Part shown: positions 16,818 to 25,425 of the stretch, in pieces | Layout of the letters: each line of letters starts with the position of its first letter | Numbering within the stretch: position 1 is the first letter of the stretch | Origin: JAEXNA01 sp037189585 | GTDB lineage: Bacteria > Vulcanimicrobiota > Xenobia > Xenobiales > JADMJV01 | Direction of reading: 5' to 3' | DNA: 64,000 nt | Assembly (NCBI GenBank): GCA_037189585.1 | Contig: JBBCJA010000001.1 | Location: 484,131 to 548,130 of the forward strand | Made by a program: the position numbers and the translations under genes | The notes under the pieces: model-generated | The model's database searches: none | What the model saw: only the letters and a program-made list of their open reading frames with translations | Told to the model about the DNA's origin: nothing

Positions 16818-17014
16818 TTCTGGTATAGCATGGCGAAGTTATTGAGGAGACCAGTTTTATCCCAGAGCGAAACTCCTCTATCCGGGGCGGCCTGATATGC
16901 GTTGGTGGTGCCGGGATCACTCTGCGCGGATGTGAGCTCGAGCATGATCCGGAGTATTTGAAGTCGCTCAACGGGGCGGGTGAGTTCCAGGTGGTCTCCT
17001 GGAAGAAACTGTAG
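16818..17014 (+). pseudogene. Decayed C-terminal copy of the upstream pilin-like gene
   Basis: Translating the bases after 16818 gives a run aligning to the end of the preceding protein. First comes a stretch like FFGLMIAKNSISILSREE in one frame. Then, after a frameshift, an IRGGLICVGGAGITLRG stretch is followed by HDPEYLKSLN and FQVVSWKKL up to a TAG at 17012. The last 24 residues are nearly identical to the parental end. Nothing else of the paralogue remains, so this is the scar of a tandem duplication whose body was deleted, or a failed gene conversion. Confidence 0.85.
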
Positions 17015-17016
17015 AT

Positions 17017-17655
17017 TCAGTCAAAAGCGGAGTCTTTGAGGCCCTGGTTGACCTTGTGGTCACTCAGGCTGATGGCGGCTTTACCTTTCAAGCTGTAGGC
17101 GGGAAGGTCCAGGTCACCCGAGACTTTTTCTAAAAGTGGACTACCCTTCCAGTCGCGGTAAGAAAACTGTAGAAGAACGCTGCCCCCGTCCTTGTAACGC
17201 GTGTCCTGGCGTTCGATTCTCCATCGGTCGGCGTCCACAGTGACCGTGATGGAGTCGGTTTTGGAATTGGAGTTATTGGAAGTATAGATCAACCGATAGA
17301 TCGAGATCGGAGTATTGCCCTCCCGCAGTGGACCGGTGACCTGGCAGCTGTATTTATCCGCGCTCGGCAACTTCCAGCTGAACATGCTGGGCACGCTCTT
17401 GAGATAGGAGGGCGCGTCCGGAAAGTCTAGTTTATGGCGGTCGGATTTTTTGTAAAGATAGGTACCGTTAAGAGAGTCGCTGTAGGGTAAAAACCCCACG
17501 CGGAGCTGAAAGTCTAAACGGGCGTTGGCCGAGATGTCCTCGATTTTCTCCTGAGCCTTTTCTAGTTTCTCTGTCACCTGGGGCAAGGAGAGCCCCTGGC
17601 CCCAGATGGGATGGCTCGAGAGCAAGAAGCAGATAATGAGGACGAGTTTTCTCAT
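17017..17655 (-). CDS. LolA-like outer-membrane lipoprotein carrier
   Basis: 212 residues with signal peptide MRKLVLIICFLLSSHPIWG. The mature part begins with a helix (EKLEKAQEKIEDISANARL) followed by an incomplete beta-barrel, as in LolA and the related DUF4292/MucB proteins. A GTYLYKKSDRHKLDF strand and a later VDADRWRIERQD strand fit this fold. It probably binds acyl chains of lipoproteins or other lipids in the periplasm. Its start lies 4 bases after the stop of the helicase gene, so it is co-transcribed with it. Family identity rests on fold pattern, not strong motifs. Confidence 0.65.
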   Translation of the reverse strand: MRKLVLIICFLLSSHPIWGQGLSLPQVTEKLEKAQEKIEDISANARLDFQLRVGFLPYSDSLNGTYLYKKSDRHKLDFPDAPSYLKSVPSMFSWKLPSADKYSCQVTGPLREGNTPISIYRLIYTSNNSNSKTDSITVTVDADRWRIERQDTRYKDGGSVLLQFSYRDWKGSPLLEKVSGDLDLPAYSLKGKAAISLSDHKVNQGLKDSAFD

Positions 17656-17659
17656 AGAC

Positions 17660-19789
17660 TTACGAACCGGTGGACCAGGAGAGAGGTTCCTCCACTCTCT
17701 GAAGATTGGCTTCGCTCCAGGCCAGTGCCTCGGCCACCAGAAACTCTGGAAGGCCGTAGCGAGCGTTAGGGCCGGGGAGGTGGCGGGTCAGAGTCCGCCC
17801 GTAGGCTTTTCGGCCCACTCGCGGGTCAAGCAAGAGGAAGACTCCTCTGTCACTGGCGCCGCGGAGAAGCCGGCCGAATCCTTGCTTAAGTTTCAAGGCG
17901 GTCAGGGGAAGACTCAGATGATCGAAAGAGTTCCCTCCCTGCCGTTCGATTCGTTGGGCCCGAGCGGCGAACAAAGGGTCGTTAGGCACGGGAAAAGGGA
18001 GCCGTGTCAAAACAACGCAGGACAGCCGTTCGCCCGGGATGTCGACACCTTCCCAAAAGGTGTCCACTCCCAGAAGTGCGTGGGCGCCGGGAGAATTGAA
18101 GCGTCGCAAGAGGTGTGGAGCTGGGGCCTGGCCCTGCACCAGGAGCTCGACCCCGGCCTCCTCCAGAGGGGGGCCTAGAAGCCGCGCGAATTCTATCAGC
18201 CGCCGGTGACTGGTGGTCAGAACGAAGGTCCGCCCTCGCAGACCCACGATCAACTCATACAGGTGGGGGGAGAGAGCATGGGCGAACCCCGGGTCGTTCG
18301 GGTCCGGACCCCCACTGGCCAACCCCACAAAGGTGGCGGTTTTGGTGTCAAAGGGCGATTCTAGAGTCAGTTCCAGGGTTGGCTCGACCCCCAGGCCACA
18401 GCGTTGAAGGAAAAAATGGAAGGAGTCGTTCACTCGCAAGGTGGCCGAGGTCGCGACAACACTCCGATAGCCACTGAAGAGCTCGGAATTGAGAGTCTGA
18501 GAGTTGTCGATCGGTCTTGCCACAAGGGCCGGCGTTAAGGGCTCACAGAGAAAGACCCAATCGGGATCAACTCCTGACAGCAAGAAATCGAGCTCTTCGG
18601 CGAATCGCCGCAACGACCGCGCGAGCCGGGCAAGCTCGGGAGGGGAACCCATGGGGGAGAGCTCTCCGTACTCCTGGGCCAGAGAGGTGAGCTCGCCGAC
18701 CAAACTATCGAGCCCATAAGAAAGTTCGGAAGCCAGGTTCGCCAAGAGTTCTCCCGCGGTACCACAAAGCCAGGCGTGAGGTAGGTTCGGGGACTCGGTG
18801 GACAGATAGGCTTTGGCCGCGGCAATCTCGGCCAGCACACGTTCGCCCAACCCCTCAATATCCTTGAGAGCCATGATTATCAGAGAGTCGAAGCGAGAGC
18901 TCCATTCCAGCAGATGAGTCTCGGGCAGATAGGCCAGCAGGGCGAAACGAACGGACTCGAGCCATCCGTGGAGCGGGGCGCTGACAACCGAGTGCAGGCG
19001 CTCGGCATCAAAGCGGACGGCCAGATGGTCGGTCGCCACGTCGTCGAGGCGATGGGCTTCGTCGAGTACCAGCACGTCGCAGTCGGGCAGCAAGCCACCA
19101 CCATCCCTTCGGACCTTGAGGTCGGAGAGGAGAAAGGCATGATTGGTGATGATCAGGTCGGCGTTCTCTAGCTCTCGCCGCTCGGCGAAGAGTCCGCATC
19201 GAGAAAAATGCGGGCATCGCTGTTTTTGGCAGTCCACCGGATCAGCCTGGATACGTTGCCAGGAGGTGGCGGGAAGACTGACTTGACCGCGAGTCAAGCG
19301 GCCTCCGGACTCGTTGGCCAGGTTTTTGAGGCGAGGAAGATTAGGTCCCAGTTCCCGGACGGTCTCTTCTCCCGGCGATTCGATCTTACGTAGACACAGA
19401 TAGTTGTTCCAGCCGCGAGCCTGAACCACGTTGCGCGGCGCCGGGAGTAGAGATTGCAGGAGGGGAAGGTCTTTTCTCATCAACTGCTCTTGCAGCTGCA
19501 AGGTTTTCGTCGCCACCACCGCGGCCTGGTGAACGGGCGAGTTCCGCAAAAGAAGGGGGATCAAATAGGCTAGGGATTTGCCCGTACCGGTCTGGGCCTC
19601 CACGGCCAGACGCCCTCCGTCTTGGAGGACCCTCGCTATGGAGACCGCCATGGCTCGCTGGCTCTGTCGAAGCTCGAGACCTGTCATTTGGGTCAGCTCG
19701 TGTTCGAAGAAGCGCTCCACCCGGTCGAGTAGGTTATCGGAATCTGACGGGAGGAAGGCCACTTTGGAAACTAGACCCAAAGTCGTCAT
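17660..19789 (-). CDS. dinG: DinG-family ATP-dependent DNA helicase
   Basis: 709-residue superfamily 2 helicase of the XPD/DinG type. Walker A is EAQTGTGKSLAYLIP, the DEAH box is LVLDEAHRLDD, and four Cys between them (CLRK...CQKQRCPHFSRCGLF) are suited to a 4Fe-4S cluster. The C-terminal motor has SATLR, FVLTTSHRR, FWEGVDIPGERL and QGFGRLLR. Such enzymes unwind 5'-3' and clear R-loops or forks stalled by transcription. The ATG at 19789 has AAGGA 6 bases upstream. It is separated from pnp by a terminator. Confidence 0.95.
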   Translation of the reverse strand: MTTLGLVSKVAFLPSDSDNLLDRVERFFEHELTQMTGLELRQSQRAMAVSIARVLQDGGRLAVEAQTGTGKSLAYLIPLLLRNSPVHQAAVVATKTLQLQEQLMRKDLPLLQSLLPAPRNVVQARGWNNYLCLRKIESPGEETVRELGPNLPRLKNLANESGGRLTRGQVSLPATSWQRIQADPVDCQKQRCPHFSRCGLFAERRELENADLIITNHAFLLSDLKVRRDGGGLLPDCDVLVLDEAHRLDDVATDHLAVRFDAERLHSVVSAPLHGWLESVRFALLAYLPETHLLEWSSRFDSLIIMALKDIEGLGERVLAEIAAAKAYLSTESPNLPHAWLCGTAGELLANLASELSYGLDSLVGELTSLAQEYGELSPMGSPPELARLARSLRRFAEELDFLLSGVDPDWVFLCEPLTPALVARPIDNSQTLNSELFSGYRSVVATSATLRVNDSFHFFLQRCGLGVEPTLELTLESPFDTKTATFVGLASGGPDPNDPGFAHALSPHLYELIVGLRGRTFVLTTSHRRLIEFARLLGPPLEEAGVELLVQGQAPAPHLLRRFNSPGAHALLGVDTFWEGVDIPGERLSCVVLTRLPFPVPNDPLFAARAQRIERQGGNSFDHLSLPLTALKLKQGFGRLLRGASDRGVFLLLDPRVGRKAYGRTLTRHLPGPNARYGLPEFLVAEALAWSEANLQRVEEPLSWSTGS

Positions 19790-19815
19790 GAATCCTTCAG
19801 CACACGCGGTAAAAG

Positions 19816-19845
19816 AAAAAGGCGACCCGGAAGAGTCGCCTTTTT
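19816..19845 (-). terminator. Rho-independent terminator of pnp
   Basis: The 6-base stem GGCGAC / GTCGCC (19821-19826 with 19835-19840) is flanked by five A and five T, so it can work in either direction. It follows the pnp stop by about 20 bases. Confidence 0.85.
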
Positions 19846-19864
19846 CTATCTCACGTGTTGTGGT

Positions 19865-22360
19865 TTAGTCGTCGTCACGAGCTTCGGCCGGAGGACGGCG
19901 CTGACGCAAAGCACGTCGGCGGGGCGCTTCGTCACCACCGTTGCCACGCTTTTCACCCTCGGAGCGATTGCCGTTGGAGCCGCCTTCGGGACGAGGACGA
20001 TCCGACCGCTCGCGGCGGGGTCCGCGCTCTCCGCGACTTTCGCCACGACCTTCACCGCGGTTCTCGCCGCGCTCACGGCTGCCGCGCTCGCCACGGTCTC
20101 CGCGCTCGCCACGGGGTCCGCGGTCGCGCTCTCCGCGCCCACCACGGTCTCGCTCGCCACGTCCCTCACCGCCTCGCTCGCCTCCGCGAGCTTCGGCTTC
20201 AGCCATCTCTTCCTCACTGAAGAGGCCTTTGCGGGTCAGGTTGATACGGCCCATGGAGTCGATCTCTTCGACTTTGACATCGACTTCGTCGCCGACGTTG
20301 ATCACGTCTTCGACCTTTTCTACCCGGAACGGCTTGATCTTGGAGATGTGGAGCAAGCCCTCCTTGCCGGGAAGAATCTCCACGAAGGCCCCAAAGTTCA
20401 TCAGGCGCATGACCTTGCCTTTATACTGCTCGCCGGCTTCCACGTCGCGCAGTTGGTCCTCGATCATTTTGATGGCCTGATCGACCGCGTCCGACTTGAC
20501 CGCGGCGATGAAGACGCGACCATCGTTCTCGATGTCGATCTTGACGCCCGTCTCGGCGATGATGCGATTGATGTTCTTGCCGCCCGGCCCAATGATGTCC
20601 TTGATCTTGTCGGGGTCGACGGTGATCGAGGTGATGCGAGGAGCGTGTTGCGACAGTTTCTCGCGCGGGGAGGGGATACAGCCTTCGATCACGTCGATGA
20701 TGGTGAAGCGGGCATCTTTAGCCTGTTCCAGCGCCTTGCGCATGATCTCGATGGTGATCCCCTTGAGTTTGATGTCCATCTGCAGCGCGGTTACACCGTC
20801 ACGGGTGCCGGTCACCTTAAAGTCCATCTCGCCCAGGTGGTCCTCGAGACCCTGGATGTCGGTGAGAACTTCGTAATCCTTACCACGAGCCACCAGACCC
20901 ATGGCAATACCGCCTACGGGAGCCTTGATCGGAACTCCCGCATCCATCAGGGCCAGGGTGCTTCCACAGGTGGAGGCCATCGAGGTGGATCCGTTCGACT
21001 CCAAGCACTCGCTGACCACACGGATGGTGTAGGGGAATTCCTGTTCACTGGGGATGACGGGCAGCAAGGCGCGCTCGGCCAGAGCTCCGTGACCGATCTC
21101 GCGACGTCCAGGGCCACGCATGAAGCGGGCCTCTCCGACCGAGAAAGGCGGGAAGTTGTAGTGGTGGATGTAGCGTCGCGACGTTTCACCGATGATGTTG
21201 TCGAAAGACTGCTCCTCGGCCAGGGTTCCCAGAGTGAGAACGGACAAGACCTGCGTCTGTCCACGGGTGAAAAGTCCCGTGCCGTGGGTTCGGGGTAGCA
21301 TGCTGACCTGAGCGTCCAGAGGACGGATCTGAGTGGAGCTACGCCCGTCGATACGGACTTTGTCGTCGAGGATCATATTGACCATCTCGCGACCTTTCAT
21401 CTCCTTGAGAATGTCGTCAAAGTCCGGCTTCTCCGAGTCGAGAATCAAAGCCAGAACCTCTTCCTTGTCGGCGATCTTGGCCTTTTCGAGACTAGCAGCG
21501 AAGCCTTCGCGGGTGATGGCGTCGAAAGCATTTCCACGCTCTTTTTTGTCGGCGATGCGAATGGCTTTGGCCACCTCTTTGCTCAGATGAGCTTCCATCA
21601 CCTTGACCAGGCGAGCGTCGGGCAAGAATAGGGGAAATTCAGCCTTGGGCTTTCCAACCTTGGAGGCGAGCTCCTCGATCATGTCGATAATGCTGCGAAT
21701 CGCCTCGTGGGCTTCCTCGAAGGCGTTAAGAAGAAGGTCCTCGCTGACTTCTTGAGCGCCGCACTCCACCATCATGATGTTGTCACGAGTTCCGGCAACG
21801 ACCAGGTCCAGGGTGCTCTGCTCGAGCTGACTGATGGTCGGATTGATCAAGAATTCGCCGTCGACGTATCCGACGCGCACACCGGCGAGCGGGCCCTCAA
21901 AAGGGATTTCCGAGATAGAGAGCGCGGCGCCGGCTCCCGACAAGGCGATCACATCGGGATCGTTTTCTTCGTCGACCGACAGGGCCATACCGACCACGTG
22001 CACGTCGTTGCGAAATCCTTCGGGGAAGAGCGGGCGGATGGGCCGGTCGATCAATCGGCTCGTCAGGGTGACTCGCTCGGGGGGACGGCCTTCTCGTTTG
22101 ATCCAGCCTCCAGGAATCTTACCGGCGGCGTACATCTTCTCGTCGTAGTCGACGGTCAGGGGAAAGAAACTCGCTCCTGGGCGAGGCTGGGCGTTGGCGG
22201 TGGCGGTGACCAGGACCACTGTGTCACCGTAGGTTAAAAGGACGGCTCCGCCGGCCTGTTTGGCGAGTTCGCCAGACTCCATGCGCAGTACGGTCGCACC
22301 GATTTTGCGCTCGACGACAACCTTTTCGGCTTTCTTTTCTAGTGTCGCTGTTTTACTCAT
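19865..22360 (-). CDS. pnp: Polynucleotide phosphorylase with long RG-rich tail
   Basis: 831-residue 3'-5' exoribonuclease that uses phosphate to degrade RNA, and a core degradosome enzyme. Two RNase PH domains (first near GGAVLLTYGDTVVL, second near RTHGTGLFTRGQTQ with catalytic GEMDFKVTGTRDG) are followed by KH (IIGPGGKNINRI) and S1 (GKVMRLMNFGAFVEI) domains. After S1, about 100 residues of almost pure Arg, Gly, Glu and Asp replace the usual short end. ATG 22360 (MSKTATLEKK) is preferred to 22390. It lies downstream of rpsO as in many bacteria. Confidence 0.97.
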   Translation of the reverse strand: MSKTATLEKKAEKVVVERKIGATVLRMESGELAKQAGGAVLLTYGDTVVLVTATANAQPRPGASFFPLTVDYDEKMYAAGKIPGGWIKREGRPPERVTLTSRLIDRPIRPLFPEGFRNDVHVVGMALSVDEENDPDVIALSGAGAALSISEIPFEGPLAGVRVGYVDGEFLINPTISQLEQSTLDLVVAGTRDNIMMVECGAQEVSEDLLLNAFEEAHEAIRSIIDMIEELASKVGKPKAEFPLFLPDARLVKVMEAHLSKEVAKAIRIADKKERGNAFDAITREGFAASLEKAKIADKEEVLALILDSEKPDFDDILKEMKGREMVNMILDDKVRIDGRSSTQIRPLDAQVSMLPRTHGTGLFTRGQTQVLSVLTLGTLAEEQSFDNIIGETSRRYIHHYNFPPFSVGEARFMRGPGRREIGHGALAERALLPVIPSEQEFPYTIRVVSECLESNGSTSMASTCGSTLALMDAGVPIKAPVGGIAMGLVARGKDYEVLTDIQGLEDHLGEMDFKVTGTRDGVTALQMDIKLKGITIEIMRKALEQAKDARFTIIDVIEGCIPSPREKLSQHAPRITSITVDPDKIKDIIGPGGKNINRIIAETGVKIDIENDGRVFIAAVKSDAVDQAIKMIEDQLRDVEAGEQYKGKVMRLMNFGAFVEILPGKEGLLHISKIKPFRVEKVEDVINVGDEVDVKVEEIDSMGRINLTRKGLFSEEEMAEAEARGGERGGEGRGERDRGGRGERDRGPRGERGDRGERGSRERGENRGEGRGESRGERGPRRERSDRPRPEGGSNGNRSEGEKRGNGGDEAPRRRALRQRRPPAEARDDD

Positions 22361-22500
22361 ATGTTCTCTCTTACTTTCCGTGGGAGACATTAGTGTGTCT
22401 CATCTTTGGGCCGGCATCCCCGCGGTTGACTGATCTTGCTAGCGCGGTCGGCCATGGAGCAGCCCGGCCGTCACAAGAAACGGTGGCCATCGGGCTGATC

Positions 22501-22569
22501 GAAAAAGGGCTCAAGCCCATCGAAGCGGACTCGCTAAAATCGCGAGTGACCCTTCGAGGGCTTGAGCCC
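22501..22569 (-). terminator. Long hairpin between rpsO and pnp
   Basis: The perfect 12-base arms GGGCTCAAGCCC (22507-22518) and GGGCTTGAGCCC (22558-22569) enclose two further paired blocks (TCGAAG/CTTCGA and ACTCGC/GCGAGT), making one extended stem. On the minus strand it ends in TTTTT, so it can terminate rpsO transcripts. The long duplex is also a plausible RNase III site for PNPase autocontrol, as known for the rpsO-pnp region of E. coli. That second role is inferred. Confidence 0.85.
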
Positions 22570-22595
22570 GGGAAAACTTTTGGCCTTTGTCGGGT

Positions 22596-22850
22596 TCAGC
22601 GCCGTATTCCGAGTTTTGCGATCAGATCACGGTAGCGCTTGAGGTGATTGGTCCTCAAGTACTTCAGCAGGCGCCGTCTTTTACCCACCATCATCAACAA
22701 GCCGCGGCGAGAGTGATGGTCTTTGGCGTGCACCTTCAGGTGCTCGGTCAAGTGATTGATCCGATCAGTCAAGATGGCGATCTGCACATCCGCCGAGCCG
22801 GAGTCTTTGTCATGGAGACGATGCTCTCCGATGACTTCAGATTTTTCCAT
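22596..22850 (-). CDS. rpsO: Ribosomal protein S15
   Basis: 84 residues, matching S15 over its length: DVQIAILTDRINHLTEHLKV, HAKDHHSRRGLLMMVGKRRR, LLKYLRTNHLKRY. S15 binds 16S rRNA early in assembly of the small subunit platform. A strong GGAGG lies 7 bases before the ATG. The gene precedes pnp, the usual order. Confidence 0.98.
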   Translation of the reverse strand: MEKSEVIGEHRLHDKDSGSADVQIAILTDRINHLTEHLKVHAKDHHSRRGLLMMVGKRRRLLKYLRTNHLKRYRDLIAKLGIRR

Positions 22851-22981
22851 AGTGTCCTCCAGTAGGGCTTGAACCCTAGCTTATTCCGTTCTCTAGCCGA
22901 AAAGGGGGGTGGAGGGCCCCGTCTCTTCCGCTGGAGAGTCACGGCAGCATATCACCTTTGTCTTGCCCTGTAAACCTAAAA

Positions 22982-23013
22982 GAAAAAGCCCCGAGGTGAG
23001 TCGGGGCTCTTTC
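22982..23013 (-). terminator. Terminator of the pilN-pilO unit
   Basis: The 8-base stem AGCCCCGA / TCGGGGCT (22987-22994 with 23001-23008) is followed on the minus strand by TTTTTCT, 24 bases after the pilO stop. Confidence 0.85.
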
Positions 23014-23031
23014 TTTTAGGAGCGTCTGGAC

Positions 23032-23727
23032 TTAGTTAGAGCCCTGGCGTAGATAGGCGGTGATCGGAATGGTGATGCTCAGCGTGGGACTGCCGCCTTC
23101 ACCATTCTTGTCAGCCTTAGGTCTCAGGCTGATCTCGTTGATCGTGACGAGTCGGTCGAGCTCCAGTGCTCCGAGCTGGTAGAGGAACTCCACCAGGGTG
23201 GAGTACTTGCCGGTCATCTCCATCGCGAAGACGCGAGTGGGGAATCCCTGAAGCGTTTGGGACTCGGTCGCGGGAGCGGCGGCGCCACCGGCCGGTGCTG
23301 CCCCCGCCGGCTTAGCTGTGGTGGACTCCTCTTCCTCGCCCCCCCCGGCGGGTGCCGCGACTCCGGCGTCACGCGGGGTGATCGACTTGATCAAGAAGGT
23401 GTCGTCACTGGTGACTTCCTGTTGGTCGGCGACCAGGCGCTCGATTTCGGCGATGTAGTTAGCCACGAAGAGCTCGGGCTCTTCCTTGGTGAACTTCGAC
23501 TGAACCAGCGAGAGTAACTCTTTCTCCAGAGTGCCGGCTTCCTCGCGCAGTTTGGGTAGCTGGGCGACGTCGGCCTCCAAGCGAGCTTTCTGGTCAAGAC
23601 GTTCCTTGTGCTGAACCTCCAGATTCTCGATCTCCTTGTACTTGTCAGACCAGCTCACCACGTAGAATCCGACGGCCATCAGGACGATGATCAAGCCGGC
23701 TACGGCGATTTTCATGGGTGTGTTCAT
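23032..23727 (-). CDS. pilO: PilO-like type IV pilus alignment protein
   Basis: 231 residues. One membrane segment at about 6-27 is followed by a coiled coil (YKEIENLEVQHKERLDQKA onward) and a ferredoxin-like domain with the PilO phrase FPTRVFAMEMTGKYSTLVEF. A Gly/Ala/Pro-rich insert of about 40 residues (around 125-160) interrupts the domain and is probably disordered. PilO pairs with PilN in the inner membrane to link the PilM ring to the secretin. It sits 24 bases after pilN. No pilM, pilP or pilQ is present in this window. Confidence 0.88.
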   Translation of the reverse strand: MNTPMKIAVAGLIIVLMAVGFYVVSWSDKYKEIENLEVQHKERLDQKARLEADVAQLPKLREEAGTLEKELLSLVQSKFTKEEPELFVANYIAEIERLVADQQEVTSDDTFLIKSITPRDAGVAAPAGGGEEEESTTAKPAGAAPAGGAAAPATESQTLQGFPTRVFAMEMTGKYSTLVEFLYQLGALELDRLVTINEISLRPKADKNGEGGSPTLSITIPITAYLRQGSN

Positions 23728-23751
23728 CGTAGTGCTGTTCCTTTTCTTCCT

Positions 23752-24459
23752 TTAAGGGGTCGCCGGGGTGCCGGTCGAGGTGGGCGTGGTCGCTTCCTCG
23801 TCGCTGGGAGCGGCGGGACTGGGAGTCGCGGTGGCGGTAACCACAGGAACTCCTCCCATACCGGTCGGAGGGGTGGTGGCGGCCTTCTCCGCGTCGTAGT
23901 TGATGGTCAGACTGAAGTCGAAGATCGAGGGCTCACCCTTGTCCACGCCGCCGGTTTCCGTGGTGGAAGCGAGGGTGGAGTTGGTGAAGTACTCCGAGTC
24001 GTTGAAGTTGCGCATCAGGTCGGCGATGGTGGCCAGCGGCTTGCGCTCGCCGACGACTTCGGCCGCGCTGCCGGAAAACTTCACCGTATTCGAGCGAGGG
24101 TCGATCGACAGATCTTTGAGCCAGACGTTCTCCGGCAGCAAGATAGCGACTTCCTGCAACAGGTTCGCGTAACGCAGGGGGTCGTGGACCAAGCTCTTGA
24201 TCATCTTGATCTCACGCTTGAGACTGGCGATGCGAGTCTTGGTCTCCTCGATCAGAGGCAGCTGCGTTTCGATCTGCTTGATGTCTTGATTAACTTTTTC
24301 AATTTCAGCTTTTTGGTTCTCAATCTTGGTGTCCAGCGACTGGCTGTAAAGCAGCATGGCCACCGCGGCGCCGATGATCAGCATGAACATCACGATCATG
24401 GCCGGGTCGATTCCGAACGACTTCTTCTCTGTGGGAAGAAGGTCTACCTTAATGGTCAT
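23752..24459 (-). CDS. pilN: PilN-like type IV pilus alignment protein
   Basis: 235 residues. It begins MTIKVDLLPTEKKSF, close to the conserved N-terminal INLLP-type peptide by which PilN binds PilM, then a membrane segment (about 18-38), a coiled coil rich in Lys/Glu/Gln, and a domain with LPENVWLKDLSID typical of PilN. The last 40 residues are a Thr/Pro/Ala-rich disordered tail. GGAG lies 7 bases before the ATG. It is the first gene of the pilN-pilO unit. Confidence 0.88.
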   Translation of the reverse strand: MTIKVDLLPTEKKSFGIDPAMIVMFMLIIGAAVAMLLYSQSLDTKIENQKAEIEKVNQDIKQIETQLPLIEETKTRIASLKREIKMIKSLVHDPLRYANLLQEVAILLPENVWLKDLSIDPRSNTVKFSGSAAEVVGERKPLATIADLMRNFNDSEYFTNSTLASTTETGGVDKGEPSIFDFSLTINYDAEKAATTPPTGMGGVPVVTATATPSPAAPSDEEATTPTSTGTPATP

Positions 24460-24474
24460 CGTGTTCTCCGTTTT

Positions 24475-24501
24475 CTGTCCAGGTCAAGCATGACGGGACA
24501 G
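24475..24501. repeat. Inverted CTGTCC / GGACAG repeat in pilN leader
   Basis: CTGTCC (24475-24480) and GGACAG (24496-24501) are a perfect 6-base inverted pair with a 15-base centre, 16 bases upstream of the pilN start. The half-site is the same GGACA word seen in the putative promoters at 1725, 12282 and 14980. The relation is only suggestive, because the spacing to the gene differs. Confidence 0.4.
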
Positions 24502-24585
24502 GTTCTCCTTGTTCGAGACTATGACACGGCTCGAAGCGGGTTTGTTCCCGAGTGGGAAAAAAAAGTTCGGAAAAAGTGAGACTTT

Positions 24586-25404
24586 TTATCCGCCCGTGTT
24601 GGTGGCCGAAAGCGCGGCGAAAAGTTTGACCAAAAGGCCCTTGACCCTGGCTTCGATCTCGGCGGCCGCGAACTTGGCTGGCATATAGGTCGCCCCGCGC
24701 AGGCACAGTCCCTTGTTTTCTCCCCCGGTGGGAAATGATTTGAGTTCCAGGTAGCCCTCGATCTCTTTCCAGGACCAGAGGATCTCGTGATGGGTGATGG
24801 CCATGACCCTACCAGTCATGGTTTCGCCGCTGTCGAGCACAAAATGGAATTCCTGGTCGGGTTCGGTAGGCGCTTCTCCCTCGGAGATCAGCCACTGCTT
24901 TAAGCCTTCGGTGGTGGCGTAAAGGCGGCGAAGCGTCTCGTACTCGAACTGAGCGGGGAGCATGGCGAAGAAGCGCTCGCGGCCCTTGCCGTAATACTGC
25001 TCGACATACAACTTGAGAAGTCCGAGGGTCATCTGCCAGCCGGAGTCGACGCCGCTGATGTAGGGGTCGGACTTATGGTTCTCCGGACCGGCTTCGCTGA
25101 CCGTGACGATAGTGCGAGGCGCCCGTCGGGTCAAGACCACAGTGAGAACCTGGGTCCCCACTCCGGGCAGACGGGTCTTGAAAACGACTTTTTCATCCGG
25201 GCGCAGTTCAGCGATCTTGTAGTTGACCGAGAATCCGAAGTTCTTCCAGGTGAAGGTGAGATCACTCCCGACTCCGGGCCAACCTTTGATCTCGTCGGTG
25301 AACCATTTGGTCAAGTGATCCGGTTCGGTCCAGGCCATATAGACCTTGGTCGGAGGGACCGGAATGGAGATGTCCTTGGTCACCACATTCGTCTCGTGAA
25401 ACAT
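24586..25404 (-). CDS. Double AHSA1/START-fold (SRPBCC) protein
   Basis: 272 residues made of two tandem SRPBCC domains. The first (about 1-135) has ISIPVPPTKVYMAWTEPDHL and FTDEIKGWPGVGSDLTFTWKNF. The second (about 140-265) has LRRLYATTEGLKQWLIS. The fold makes a hydrophobic pocket; close relatives include Aha1-type and toxin-response proteins, but the ligand is unknown. It stands alone between the pilN unit and the J-domain gene and has no signal peptide. Confidence 0.85.
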   Translation of the reverse strand: MFHETNVVTKDISIPVPPTKVYMAWTEPDHLTKWFTDEIKGWPGVGSDLTFTWKNFGFSVNYKIAELRPDEKVVFKTRLPGVGTQVLTVVLTRRAPRTIVTVSEAGPENHKSDPYISGVDSGWQMTLGLLKLYVEQYYGKGRERFFAMLPAQFEYETLRRLYATTEGLKQWLISEGEAPTEPDQEFHFVLDSGETMTGRVMAITHHEILWSWKEIEGYLELKSFPTGGENKGLCLRGATYMPAKFAAAEIEARVKGLLVKLFAALSATNTGG

Positions 25405-25425
25405 GGGGCTTGGGTTCGTTGGGGA

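Noticed and set aside
19940..20200. Repetitive short units resembling a CRISPR or tandem array
   Set aside because: The units are the codons of the RG-rich PNPase tail; there are no constant repeats with unique spacers.
20348..21298. 316-codon plus-strand frame inside pnp
   Set aside because: Antisense to the conserved PNPase core; no family signal.
23608..24579. 323-codon plus-strand frame opposite pilN
   Set aside because: Antisense to PilN, which has a ribosome site, membrane helix and family pattern.
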